Assembly (NCBI GenBank): GCA_021399435.1 | Contig: JAJTUP010000023.1 | Coordinates: 930,001-994,000 of the forward strand | Direction of reading: 5' to 3' | DNA from: Diaporthe sp. PMI_573 | Taxonomy: Eukaryota > Ascomycota > Sordariomycetes > Diaporthales > Diaporthaceae | DNA length: 64,000 bases | Shown: piece after piece, positions 34,055 to 45,000 of the stretch | Layout of the letters: the number at the start of each line of letters is the position of its first letter | Numbering within the stretch: the first letter of the stretch is position 1 | Notes under the pieces: generated by a model | The model's input: the letters and a program-made list of their open reading frames with translations, nothing else | Told to the model about the DNA's origin: nothing | Database searches by the model: none | Position numbers and translations under genes: made by a program

Positions 34055-35209
34055 ATGGAGTCACCCGAGGATCAGTGTCAACGTCTCCGTGACCCGGGCT
34101 TCGTGAACCTTGTGGTCTCCATGTACGTGCACCACGAACTTCCAAACCTACTAGCACAACAGGGGCCCGTGTTTGCCTTTTCTCGTCCAGCCGCAGCTAT
34201 TGACTGGAACTAGCATTATCGTCGTCGGCCTCCTCATCTCATACCTCCCCCAGCATTACCGCATCATCTCCCGACGCACCTCTGAGGGCATCTCACCCTA
34301 CTTCGTCCTTCTTGGTACGACCTCGGCAACTGCGGGATTCGCCAACATCCTCACACAGCCCCAGAGTATTCAGGATGCCGGATGCTGTAAGGAGCTCGAG
34401 ACCTTCCAGTGTATGGCCGGCGTCTTGGGCATCGTGCAACTCGGCATGCAGTGGGTTTGCTTCGCCTTCATGCAAGTAACCTCGATCATCCCGACCCCCC
34501 TTTATTGATATTGACTCTCGTAACCAGATTCGTGCTGTTCCTCGTCTTCTTTCGTTTCACAGATGCCAGCGTCCCCGAAGAGGAGCTTGAGAATGCCGAG
34601 GAGGAGCCCAACTGGCAGACCGCGATCATGGTCGCTAGTATCGTCCTTGTCCACATGCTGCTCACCGTAGTCCTGACCGCCATCTTCGCCCTCGCTCTAC
34701 CTACCCATCTCACTAGCTGGTCCGTCTTCAACGGGGTGCTCGCCGCGGGCCTCGCTGCCATCCAGTACATCCCCCAAATCACCATGACATACCACCTAAA
34801 GCATGTCGGAAGCTTGAGCATCCCCATGATGTGCATCCAGACACCCGGCGGCTTCCTATTCGCCGCGAGTCTGGCCGCGAGGCTGGGCTGGGCTGGTTGG
34901 AGCACGTGGGGCATATACTTGTTGACTGCCTTCATGCAAGGAAGTTTGCTTTGCATGGCGTTGTACTACATCTTCTCCGAAGGCTCGGATGACGAGACTG
35001 CAAGGCCCGGCGTCCGCCGCTCTCATTCTCGCGTCTACGCTAATGGCTTGGACGAGAATACGGCGACAACATACTCGGGACACCCAGAGCAGTACGCCAC
35101 CTCCAACGACCAGCTGGGCGACATTATTGATCGGCAGGAGGCAGCGGCTGCGTCCGAGAGGCAGCCGCTGCTCAAACCTGGAGGCATCGGAACCAGTAGT
35201 GAACGCTGA
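34055..35209 (+). CDS. PQ-loop repeat membrane protein (lysosomal/vacuolar transporter-like)
   Basis: Exons 34055-34122, 34163-34471 and 34528-35209 give 352 residues. Two PQ-loop motifs are visible: SYLPQHYRIISRRTSEGIS and IQYIPQITMTYHLKHVGSLS, each pair of helices plus loop. About seven membrane segments are expected (for example SIIVVGLLISYL, IFVLFLVFFRF, VASIVLVHMLLTVVL, WGIYLLTAFM). The C-terminal tail is polar with a dileucine-like end (SERQPLLKPGG), which could direct vacuolar sorting. PQ-loop proteins export cationic amino acids or sugars across vacuolar membranes. Intron 2 (34472-34527) is a GC-AG intron. The first intron, 40 nt, is unusually short and its exact junction is less certain; the ATG at 34055 is supported by the conserved FVNLVVS segment. 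Confidence 0.82.
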
Positions 35210-36922
35210 AGCAACCCGCATCGATGTCTCCGTCACCCTACACAGACCATTTAGATTACTCATTGCTCGAGGACCACCAGTTGAACTGCCCCACCTCACC
35301 AAAACACACAGCGAGTAGGTGTGGAGCTGGAAAAGAGCTGCAATTTGGCTCAGAGTGTCTGGTTTCGCAGTGCCTCAGGTCATCGGCTACTCGGCGTTGG
35401 GGCTGGTCAGGCTCTAGGGATGGAAGTACCCGCATCCCCTGGCGTTTCTAGGCGGTATATTCAATTCACGACTTGTCATAGTAAATGATTCATTGGAGCC
35501 TTTTTAGAGCATTTAATAAGACGTGATAAATTATTCCTTCCCAGGAATGCTGAGGATGGTGCCACTATCCACGACATGGGAAGCAAAGACTGGCATGACA
35601 TCTCAATGTACTACACGAAGCCCCGAGACACACCTAGCATTATCCGATTTGACGAAATCCACGAGCAGTAAAACCACGTGCTTCATTCTGACAAGAGTGA
35701 GTTGTACATCTCGAGTGGACGTTTAGTTTGTGGTCCGAGAATATCCATCATCAAACAACGTTCACGCGCGTATATCCAGCCTGGTCGCGCCACTTATTCT
35801 ATTCTCTCATATTCTCCGATGCCCAATAGTTTAAAACCTGGTTATTATACAAAATACCGTATGCTGAGCCCACAATCAGCCTACATGTGGTCGATAATGT
35901 GAATCCTCAAGGAGAAATACAAGGGTTGATCCATGTAAGTTGATTGGTCACAATAGGCACAACAGAGGGGGGGGTGGCGATGTCGGCTGTGTCTACGCAA
36001 ACAGCGGACTCAGGCACTGGAAGATTATAGAAAGAGGCCTTTTGCAAAGCGTTGCGGACAATTTCACGAACATCCTTTCGAGAACTTCTTCCGTCGTGCG
36101 GGTCGCTTGATATGGAGAGGCATGAAAGAGCAACATTCGATCCTGGTGGTCCCCCGTGTCATGATCAGATTGCACGTATTGTCTGGCGAGATACAATAGA
36201 TCGACCGCTTGGGCGTATATGCCACGCTCAGTGAACGGAGCACACCTCTGAGGAATATGTAGGGCACTCGTCCTGGACAATGCTTGCCCGGTAGTTGACG
36301 GGCTTGTCCATATGCGTTCTTCTGTGCCCATGGTCATGGCCATCCTAGTAATAAGAACATTCCGGTTTACTGCACGGTACCTTGGCCAAGGGAAAAGAGT
36401 CAAGGGATAATTCTCATTTCTTCTTACAGACCCAGAGTAAGTATTGGTTGTTGAGATGAAAAATGGTCTAGTCTACTGTGTACTTGTGAGCAGCCAGCCC
36501 AAGGGTCGAACCCTCGTAGAACTGCTGCACAACAGGATTAGCCCCTGAATAGCCTGGTAGCCCCCACCCAACAGGAGTTCGCATGCGGTTCTTGCACTGC
36601 GTGCCCCCCGCAATCGCTCCGATTGGCTTATCAATGCGGCGTGTCTTATCTCCCCTGGCCGAGTGACTGTAGACGACGTAGGCTATTAACCCACTATGAA
36701 TAGGCATGTGTCATTGAGCTGGTCTTGAATTACTCCCCTTTCTTTGCACATTGTTCTCTTTGTTTCTCTTCTCACGGCATCTAGCTGCCCGAGTGCTTTT
36801 CTTCTATAGACCGGACTCGGCTCCTACGGATCGGGCCATTTGTGCCAGCCTGCACAGAGACACACTTATTCCCGCCCGTCACCCGAGCCTCGAAGCACAA
36901 GGCCGAGCCCGCCACTCCCCTG
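35210..36922. other. Gene-free intergenic region
   Basis: 1.7 kb with no supportable gene. Open frames at 35678-36403 have no recognisable domain. The right end is the leader of the R3H-associated gene. Confidence 0.5.
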
Positions 36923-38044
36923 ATGGCTATCTACAGCTCCGTCCCTCCGCCCCCGGGGTTACAATCGCAGTCCACCGCCCAGTCCCAGAATGCCTCGCAG
37001 CAGCAGCAGCAACAGGCCCCCGCGGCCTCCGGCCCAATCGCCATCGAGGCCTGGACCATCTCAGCCCTCGAGGCCCTGAGCGTATCGCCGACCGGGAACA
37101 CCGGGAGGCCCTTCGGCATCCCCCTGGACGAGCACACGAATGCCCCCCGCGCCAATCGTGCTGCAGCTGGGCGCGTCACCATAGCCGGCGGCGACGGCAC
37201 TACCGCCCACCTCACAACAGACGGCCCCATCGACCCGCCGCGCCGGCCCCCCTCCCGCCGCGACTCCCTCCGCCGCCGCGAGCTCCTGCTAAAGGGCAAA
37301 GAAGGGTCCCGCCAGCGCAGGCGGTACGACATGAAGCGGCTGACCGACGTGCCCAACGTGAAACCCCCGGAGCCGAGGGACTGGGAGCCGCGGCCCGTAC
37401 ACCCAGTCCACCACGTCCCCTACGCCGTCGCGGTGTTCTGGGACCGCGGGCTCAGCGCGCAGGTCGAGGAGAAGAAGAACGCGGCGGCGCGCAAGAAGAT
37501 GGCTGCCGCGAGCGGCGGGTACGCCGTGGGGGGCATGGCCGGCGGCGGGGGCAGCGCGGGGAGGGTCCCGCGCGAGCTGCGCGACACCGTCAAGCGCACG
37601 CCCGGCGTCAAGGGCTGGCTCCGCGCGCTGGAGGAGCCCGTGCGGGAGTTCCTGGCTGAGCGGCAGCGCGCCGCTGGGCAGTCTCCCCCCGCCGAGGACG
37701 AGTCGGACGAGTCGGACGACGAGGTTGTCTTTGTCGGGCGCAGGAAGGACGCCTCTGCTGCTGCTGCCGCCCCACCCGACGCCTCCGCCTGGAAGTCGGC
37801 CCACCGCGAGGTCCGCGACGGGCCGGCCGTCGACCGCGGCATGGTCTTTGACTCGTCTGGCGACGATGAGGGCACCGCCGCGTTCAAGAGGTGGCTCACG
37901 CACTCTATATCTGACTACTACGGGCTCGTCTCGCGGTCTGTTACTGTTGGCACGCCCGCGCGGAGGTGTGTCTATGTTGGTGTGCGTGATGTCGATCTGA
38001 AGATCCGCACTGCACTTCCTCGTCCGCTGTGGGAGATTTTCTGA
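36923..38044 (+). CDS. R3H-associated N-terminal domain protein
   Basis: Intron-free, 373 residues from the ATG at 36923. The frame is open upstream, but only to a GTG at 36842. The N-terminus is Pro/Gln-rich (LQSQSTAQSQ, then six Gln). The region GRPFGIPLDEH ... RRRELLLKGKEGSRQRRRYD (about residues 66-140) matches my recollection of the R3H-associated N-terminal domain. A low-complexity alanine/glycine stretch and an acidic DESDESDDE segment follow. The C-terminus has a small conserved-looking fold (AFKRWLTHSISDYYGLVSRS then RCVYVGV). I see no R3H motif (R-x3-H) itself. The protein could act in RNA metabolism, but that is only by domain name. Confidence 0.65.
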   Translation: MAIYSSVPPPPGLQSQSTAQSQNASQQQQQQAPAASGPIAIEAWTISALEALSVSPTGNTGRPFGIPLDEHTNAPRANRAAAGRVTIAGGDGTTAHLTTDGPIDPPRRPPSRRDSLRRRELLLKGKEGSRQRRRYDMKRLTDVPNVKPPEPRDWEPRPVHPVHHVPYAVAVFWDRGLSAQVEEKKNAAARKKMAAASGGYAVGGMAGGGGSAGRVPRELRDTVKRTPGVKGWLRALEEPVREFLAERQRAAGQSPPAEDESDESDDEVVFVGRRKDASAAAAAPPDASAWKSAHREVRDGPAVDRGMVFDSSGDDEGTAAFKRWLTHSISDYYGLVSRSVTVGTPARRCVYVGVRDVDLKIRTALPRPLWEIF

Positions 38045-38378
38045 GGCTTGTGTTTTTGCCTGTGTTTTATCTTGAGCTAGGGTTCCAATTGGTGCTTATG
38101 ATATACGGTTTGTCACGTAGAATTTTGCACCTGAATAGAAAGTGGCGAGTCTTGTAGACTGAAGCCAGACAGCCTCGAGAGCACTGATAAATAGGATGCG
38201 CATGGAACACCACGTTTTCTCTTTATTTTGATTTGTGACCAGATAGGCTCACTGATGCCCATAACATAGATCCTGCATCGTATGAAGACCAAATGCGACG
38301 TGGCATGTTCAAGAATCATGTCATAAACACATTATTTTACTATTTTGCTTTTCCGATCCTTTCACAAGCTCCATCCCC
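38045..38378. other. Convergent 3' flanks
   Basis: 334 nt between two convergent stop codons. Only 3' UTR sequence is expected here. Nothing else was recognised. Confidence 0.5.
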
Positions 38379-39329
38379 TTAAGCCTTAAGAGCCTTGAGG
38401 ATAGCCCCGCCAATGGCATGGGCGGACGCCGGGTTCTGGCCAGTGATCACGTTGCCAGCAACAACAACCTTCTCGCCCCAGGGCTCGGCGGCCTTGACGT
38501 ACTTGCCGCCCGAGGCCTTGTCCAGCTCGGTCTCGAGCATGAAGGGCATGGCGCTGCTGAGCTGGACCTGGTCCTCCTCGACGTTGCTGAAACCCGTGAC
38601 CTCTTTGTCCTTGAGCAGGTGCGTCCCGTCGGCCAGCTTGACGTTGACGAAGACGGCGGGGCCGTGGCACACGGCCGACACGACCTTGCCCTTGGAGGCG
38701 AAGTCGGCGATGAGCTTGATCGAGGCCGCGTCGGTGGCCAGGTCGAACATTGGGCCGTGTCCGCCGGGGTCTGGGGCGTTTGTTAGTACGTACACATGTG
38801 GGAGTGATGGATCTTTGGGGATTGTACGTACAGAAGACGGCGTCGAACTTGTCGGCCGCGTCGGCGAACTCAGAGAGGGGCTTGGTGGTCTCCCAGAGGT
38901 TCTTGTGGTTGTTGAAGAAGTTGACGGAGCTCTCGTCCTTGAACATCTCGACGCTCGCGGGGTCGAGAGGGGCGACTCCGCCCTTGGGGGAGGCGAACGC
39001 CAGCTCGACACCGGCCTTCACGAACACATCGTAAGGGTGTGCGAGCTCAGGCTGAGGGGCGGGGGTGTTTCAAATTAGTGCTGGGCTTCTACAAAACAGT
39101 CTGATTATTCCCATGGAGGTGAGCTTACAAGGTACTATTATTTTACATTCGTTAGCAAAAGCTTAGGACTATTATATGTACGACCGTGTTTTGAATGTTC
39201 CTGATTCCAGGTACATTCCTCATGGTCATTCAGAGGGTGAAAGAGGAAATATCATACCCATCCGGTAGGCTTGCCAGTGTTACCCATCTGGTCGTGGGAG
39301 GTAAGGACAACGAGAATCTTGGGAGCCAT
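38379..39329 (-). CDS. DJ-1/PfpI family protein, Hsp31-like glyoxalase III/chaperone
   Basis: Four exons: 39258-39329, a 6-nt microexon 39129-39134, 38832-39051 and 38379-38770, total 690 nt, 229 residues. Introns are 39135-39257, 39052-39128 and 38771-38831. Without the microexon TACCTT (Tyr-Leu), TGW would join directly to PELAHPY, losing two residues of the GWYLPE segment typical of fungal Hsp31 proteins. Other family marks: the nucleophile elbow AVCHGPAVFVNV with its catalytic Cys, YPGGHGPMFDLA, and GQNPASAHAIG near the C-terminus. Hsp31-type proteins detoxify methylglyoxal without glutathione and act as stress chaperones. A TATA box lies upstream. Gene is convergent with the R3H-associated gene. 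Confidence 0.93.
39129..39134 (-). other. 6-nt microexon of the Hsp31-like gene
   Basis: TACCTT on the minus strand, flanked by TAATAG before and GTAAGC after. It encodes Tyr-Leu in phase 0. The upstream intron has a TGCTAACG branch site, the downstream one an ACTAAT site. It completes the GWYLPE motif. Confidence 0.85.
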
Positions 39330-40502
39330 GGTGTAGGTGTTGAGAAGAGAATTTGTGTAAGTGGGATGGATGGTATTCTAGTAGCTGATGATTGTTCTGA
39401 ACGACGTCTGCGCAAGGTGAGAGATGTCTGTGGTAAGATTGATTGATAGTCTACCAGCTTCTTCACATGCCCAACACAAATTGCCCGGGATCGAGCTTCT
39501 TATATATATGCTGCATAGCAACCCATAGCTTCGATCGGAGATAATCCAGATCGAGCTGCCCTGCAAATTTGTAAGCCCGATCGGCTGTAAATCCACAGGG
39601 CCACTGGGGAAAAAAGCTGCGTACCGAGGCTGTCCCGCCCTGTCAGGCTATTCACCATGATGTACAAGCATTGAACGGCACCAAATGGGGCAGGAGAGCG
39701 AGTCAAGCCCCCAGCGCTCTGCCCCGCTACGTCGGCGACTGGGGACTTACACAGTACACCCAAGCACCTTGGGGGCCCAGCTAGCCGCTGGAGCTCAAAG
39801 AAAGCTGCCCCGCATAGCCATTCTGGCCCTCTGACGTCAGGACGTCGTTCGGCCGTCCCGCTTTTGACTTTCTTGGTATGTTTACTGCGTATTCTCATCC
39901 TGTCAGTGTTAACGTTACTGCTTCGCTTTCGCTCGCGCTTCCGGTTCGCCTGCCCACAATAATGCATGTACCTCGCTGGCCTGGCAGCTCACAATAGATG
40001 ATTTCTCTTGGGCTTTTCTTTGTTCCACTTCATTGCAGTAGCATGTCAACACAGTCTGACTCGTCCATCAATGTGAGATTAATAAAGTCGGAATCCAAAT
40101 TCCGTTGAGCATGTCAACAGCCCCCCTGCGCGCACTTGCAGGTCGAGACGCCGGGCTCAGCGCTATACACGGACGTCTATGCCTCAATCGAAAGGTAGTA
40201 AATTATGGTTCACTTGATGCCTCGTTGCGTTGTAGTGGAATGAACGCCAAGTGCCCAGAAGAGCGGGGCAGGCGTTGGGGGAGAAACCGATGCTGGCCGA
40301 GAATGTGCATTTCCAGTCATTGAAACCTATATACATTTTATCCTGGATATTAGGCAATAGCTATGGTACCGTAGTTTCGTGAGAACATCACTCATATCGT
40401 CTATAGAATACCGCGTAGAGGGGTCGACCACCCCCTTTGGCCCTGTCGAGTGTATATCCCACGGGCCGTCTCATGAACATCGTCCAGGCGCTTCGTCTTC
40501 TA
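39330..40502. other. Intergenic region with Hsp31-like promoter
   Basis: 1.17 kb. A TATA box for the Hsp31-like gene is at 39500-39508. The rest has no supportable gene. Confidence 0.45.
39500..39508 (-). promoter_or_regulatory. TATA box of the Hsp31-like gene
   Basis: TATATATAA on the minus strand, about 170 nt before the ATG at 39329. A stress-inducible gene is expected to be TATA-driven. Confidence 0.5.
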
Positions 40503-42017
40503 TCATGTCCACATATGGTTTCTGGACAGCCGTCGCGACTGGAGCCACAGCGGCCTCGAATCGCCCAGGTCCCCGCTCCCACCGCCCGTATTATTCGTGC
40601 CGGGCATGCCGCTGCCGTTAACGTGCGACTCGAGGTCCTCCTCGTCCTCCTCCCCTATCCTACTCAGGGCGTCGTGAAATCCCCGCGAGAAGTCGTCGAT
40701 CTCGGGCGACCCGTACCGCAGCGGTGTTTGGTCGTCCTCCACGTCGTGAGGCGTCGCGTACGCCCCGTGATACGCCGCAGCACCAGCGGCTCCCGCCCCC
40801 GCCCCAGCCGCGGCGCCACCAGCCCACGCTGCCGGGTTCTGCCCGGGGTAGTGGTATTCGTGATGCGGCTGGTAGTCGCCGATGCCGCCCGTCTGGAACA
40901 CCGTGTTGCGCGCATTAGGCCCACCCGTGACGTGCCTGATCGTCTTGCCCCTCACGCTCCTCGACCCGTCGCCGTTCGGGCTGCCCCGACCACCGGCGCC
41001 CACCGGCGCGAATCCTGCGCCCGACATGGGGCTGACGTACTGCGTGTCCCCCGGCCGCGGCCCCGGCCCGCTCCGCGTGTTGCCCGCGGCCCGCCTGCGC
41101 CAGAGGAAGATCCCCACCGCTATGAGGCCCGCGAGCACGGCGACGGCCGAGATGGTGCCGCCCACGATCGCCCCCGTGCGGTTCACCCCGCCGCCGCCGC
41201 TGTCTGCAGCCGGTGCTGAAGTGTTGGCCGGCGTGCTGCTCGACGCGGTCTGCGAGCCGGAGGAGGTCGCATCACTGCTGCTCGTGGTGGACGGCACGAT
41301 GGTGAGGGTGGTAAGGGATGACGCAGATGCTGAGGATGAGGTGCCGGATTTTGTTGTGCCGGTCGATGACGAGGAGCCGGCCGAGGAATCGCTTTGGGTG
41401 GCCGAGCCGGGCTCGGTTGGTGTGGCGAGGCTGCTCGGGCTCTGCGTGAAGCTGATGCGCTCACTCGTAAGTGAGACTGGGGCGGCCGCGCCCGCTGCGC
41501 CGGCTGAGACTACCGTGGCCAGGTCGCTTGCTGTGCCGCACCCGAACTGCGAGTACCCTCCCTCGAACATGTTCTTGTAGCAAACATTACTGCCCGTGCA
41601 TGTGAACACATATGGGTTCACCTCCGTCTGTGGCCCACTGTTGGCATCAACGCAGCCCGTGAAGACACCCGAGTTACATGTCTCCTCTCCGTTTGGGCAA
41701 CATCCCACTGCGCCGTGATCTGCGTCTAACACACAGTGGGACCCCGCTGAGCAGGTCGCAGGCAGGTTTACATCACCTCCTATGTAGCCACATATCGTGT
41801 TGGTATCCTGCCTCCTGAGGAGCTCGTTCAAGGTGGGTAGATCGACCGGTGGTGACGTCGGTGCTGCTATTGGTGGGTATGCCACAACGTTTAGTGGCCG
41901 GAATGGAACTGTTGTCGGTGTCTGACGGGGAATATGTGCTGATGAGGCCCCAAAGAGGCTAGAGAGGATGAGGAGAGCCGTCGGCTTCGGCAGCCTGACG
42001 AAGATGTCTTGGAGCAT
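40503..42017 (-). CDS. Secreted Cys-rich, Ser/Thr-rich, single-pass membrane protein
   Basis: Intron-free, 504 residues. An N-terminal signal peptide (PTALLILSSLFGASSA, about residues 12-27) is followed by a Cys-rich ectodomain (about 75-165; CGYIGGDVNLPATCSAGSHC, VGCCPNGEETC, then FTCTGSNVCY and YSQFGCGT). A long Ser/Thr-rich stalk, likely O-glycosylated, leads to one membrane helix (GAIVGGTISAVAVLAGLIAV, about 288-307) with a basic stop-transfer (RRRAAG) and a Gly/Ala-rich cytoplasmic tail containing HEYHYP. This architecture is common in fungal plasma-membrane proteins, resembling wall-stress sensors in layout but not in domain. Function is unknown. A TATA-like TATATAAA sits only 15 nt before the ATG (see findings). 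Confidence 0.75.
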   Translation of the reverse strand: MLQDIFVRLPKPTALLILSSLFGASSAHIPRQTPTTVPFRPLNVVAYPPIAAPTSPPVDLPTLNELLRRQDTNTICGYIGGDVNLPATCSAGSHCVLDADHGAVGCCPNGEETCNSGVFTGCVDANSGPQTEVNPYVFTCTGSNVCYKNMFEGGYSQFGCGTASDLATVVSAGAAGAAAPVSLTSERISFTQSPSSLATPTEPGSATQSDSSAGSSSSTGTTKSGTSSSASASSLTTLTIVPSTTSSSDATSSGSQTASSSTPANTSAPAADSGGGGVNRTGAIVGGTISAVAVLAGLIAVGIFLWRRRAAGNTRSGPGPRPGDTQYVSPMSGAGFAPVGAGGRGSPNGDGSRSVRGKTIRHVTGGPNARNTVFQTGGIGDYQPHHEYHYPGQNPAAWAGGAAAGAGAGAAGAAAYHGAYATPHDVEDDQTPLRYGSPEIDDFSRGFHDALSRIGEEDEEDLESHVNGSGMPGTNNTGGGSGDLGDSRPLWLQSRRLSRNHMWT

Positions 42018-45000
42018 CTTGAACAGATATGTTTATATACGTTGCCGGGGCATCGAGGAATATCTCGGTGGCTGGGGATCCCAAGTGATTGTTTGAGCAG
42101 AACGGGCCCCGGTGAGAGATTTGCCAATCAATACAGTAACGGATGTGTCTTTGTCAAAGAATGAGAGGAAATCAGTAAAAAGGCAAGAAGGGACAAGCGA
42201 AGGTGGGAAAGAGGTAGAACAGGTCCAACAAGTAAGCAGGCTGGCTAGGCGGGCGAGGCAGTGAGGATTAAAAAGAGTGGCAGCGTTGCCAGGGTAGGAT
42301 CCGCGTTGGCGCATCAGCAGGGATCAGTGCATACACCCATCGAGGGTCAGGCACACCCTCCCCCAAATACACGCACGCACAGGGCTGGCGGTGGTGACAC
42401 ACAGGGGTCCAAAAGTTTCCAGGAACTGGCGGCCAGAATAGTGCACACGATACCGTCTATGGTTGCTATGGTGTAGATCTTGCGAATCTGTCCAAGAGCC
42501 TTAACACCCTTAATTGTGTATCGCGTCGCCTGGCGGTCCTATTCAGGAATGGGCACATCGGAGGGCCCAGTGCAAAGGGTCGTGCCGTCTGTGCTGAACT
42601 GACCCAGGGGCTTAGCGATAGTGGAGTAGGCTTGCCGACGGTGCATTGTGATGTTGGCCGCTGCCATGTTGGTTGTCGTGAAGCTAGTCGAGGCGCCCGG
42701 CGGCGACACTGGATTCCACTTGTCTCCATCTTCTGCTGCTGCTCTTGGCAGGCTGGAGCGGAGCGATAAACCTAAGCGCGTACGCAACGTTCATGGTGTA
42801 TATGCGTGTATATACACAGGGTCCAGAGATATCCTCGCAGACTTGTTGTCCACGCTCCGGCGCAGCGGTTTGACGCAGATCTGCAAAGACAAGACAGCAG
42901 GTCGGGTTCGAGCAAAATAGTCTGATAGTTCGAACGGGCGTAACTGTACAACTACCCCTGCAGGGCTGCAGCCAATCGAGCGCCTGACGTTTCGCTGTCA
43001 ATGTGCGACTATCCGTTCTCACAGCCACACTGATGCGCTTGCAGCGCAGGGTGACCGCAGAGGTGGCGAAGACCTCCCCTGCTGCTTTTTATAGCGAGCG
43101 GGCTGCGGCTAGTGCCCCCGCGCACCCTCCAAACGTCACCACGCCACGGGCTAAGAGTCGTCTACCGTTGGCGTCTAGTGCCTGGCCGTTTCCGTTTCCT
43201 TGTCGGTGGCACTCGAGAGTATAGTATTTGTGACCCGGGACAGCGTATGGGCAAGATTGCATACACGAGCGACTCAACGTGCCTAGGAGAGACAGGTTAT
43301 TTTGCGGGTCTGTGCCTCACATAGACTCCTATTCGCGTGTCACATCCTTGGTGATCACCACGGACCTTGCACGCTGGCAGCTGGGCACGGGATCTAGTTA
43401 TCTTGAGATACTCCAAGGCAGTCGGAAGAGAATTGCCAAACGGCCTCCTGGCACAATGCTACGTTATGATGTCAGCTCTTCCAGAGACGCTCAAATAGCC
43501 CAGTATAGGAACCGGAGGTGACCTCCAACAGGATGCCTCCATCAAAAAAGAGGTTTGGTCCCGGAGCGTTTGCCACTGCCCGGATGCCTCTCCAGCGGAG
43601 ATCCGCATTGGCTCCGGGGAGGATCGACCGCACAAAGTTTGGTGCCAGTCTCATGCCCCGGTGGTCAGGGTGGTGTGAAAATGCCCTGCTGCGGCCTCGG
43701 CAGTCGAGCAGCCGATTTTATTTCCCGGGAGGCCGCAATGCGCATCGCGATTTTTGTGGTCAAGCTCCATGGGGGAATACGTCACATGCAGTGGATAGGC
43801 TTCCGAATATATTGGTGCTTGTCATGAGGGGACGTTCGCTCGACCAACAGGGTTTGTTGAACAGTGTGGCTGACGTTCTTCTACTATGTAGAACTCAGCT
43901 GGACAACCTTGGTGGGGAAGACCCTCAATGCGCGGCCAGGCTGCTGGGCATGTGCTGGTCGTTAGCTGACGCTTTAATGTTGATGACTTGGGAAAACGAA
44001 CTGCTGTGATTTTTGGGTTTGTTTGATAGACGTCTGTGCATCCCAGGGTCATTTTCGTACAACCACCCGTTTTTTTCATCATGTGGCCATGATTTCCCGT
44101 CTGGGAAGGTCGAAATTCCTAGACCGGAACATTCTGTGGAGTTGCACCGCAGTAATGCATCTCCCCTTGCAACATGTAGAAAGATTGTACATCATGATGT
44201 CTGACATACTTGTTCGATAGGTGTGTTCCTATGCGTTCCCGAATCTTTGTACGTGAGGAGTCAAGAACATCGGCTGGTTCGCTTCACGAGTCAACTTTTG
44301 GGAAGGCTCGCGTTGAGGTTCAATAGCCAGTCTCTGTTCGCCGAAGAATATAGCCTCGGGTCTTCAGCAGGGACAGGTCGTGATCCATTCGGTCTCGCAT
44401 GTGTCCTGCTTTCTCGCGGCGTACAGAGACGGATTCCAAGACCAAAGTCACCCGACCGCAGTAAGACGTTGCACCATAGGCCATGCAGAAGTCGTGTTGC
44501 AAGCACACGGCAACACAGCCGAATTACTCGAACTGGCCAGGTCGGTCTGGACGTCCACGATCTGGACACAAGCCCGAAATCGAGCATCCAAAAAGTGGCG
44601 AGTGATTCAATGTTGTCAGTACCAGCCAACTGTTGGAACTGCTGACAGCTCAAGCCCAATGATTAAGGAGTGTTGCAAGGAGGATGACTGGAAATTGCAA
44701 CTTGATCAAATGCAACAATCAAGACTCTGTGTACCACTTTGACAAGGCTGATGTGCCATGCAGCCATAGCAGGAGCCTGGCCGGTGTAGCTGGCTGCTCC
44801 TCCGGCAGAGTCAAAGACGGATGCGTCCACGGACTCAGTGTATTTTTGTATCCCGCAGGCCGCAGGGTTGTATAACTGGCCACCTGAAGGGTGATTACAT
44901 GTGACCAGGCGACAGGTCTCAGGTTCTGCGGTAAGCTGGCCGCTTATGGCCGCTCCCAAAGATTTCTGTTTTCAAGCTCTCCTGAGTTGCGCAGCCTGTT

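Noticed and set aside
36842..36922. Extension of the R3H-associated protein to 36842
   Set aside because: The upstream codon is GTG; the first in-frame ATG is 36923.
42539..42787. Minus-strand frame of 82 codons ending PSDVPIPE
   Set aside because: No domain or promoter support, and composition is not distinct from background.
43518..44009. Plus-strand frame of 163 codons
   Set aside because: The listed start is GTG, there is no domain, and nearby frames on both strands are similarly open.
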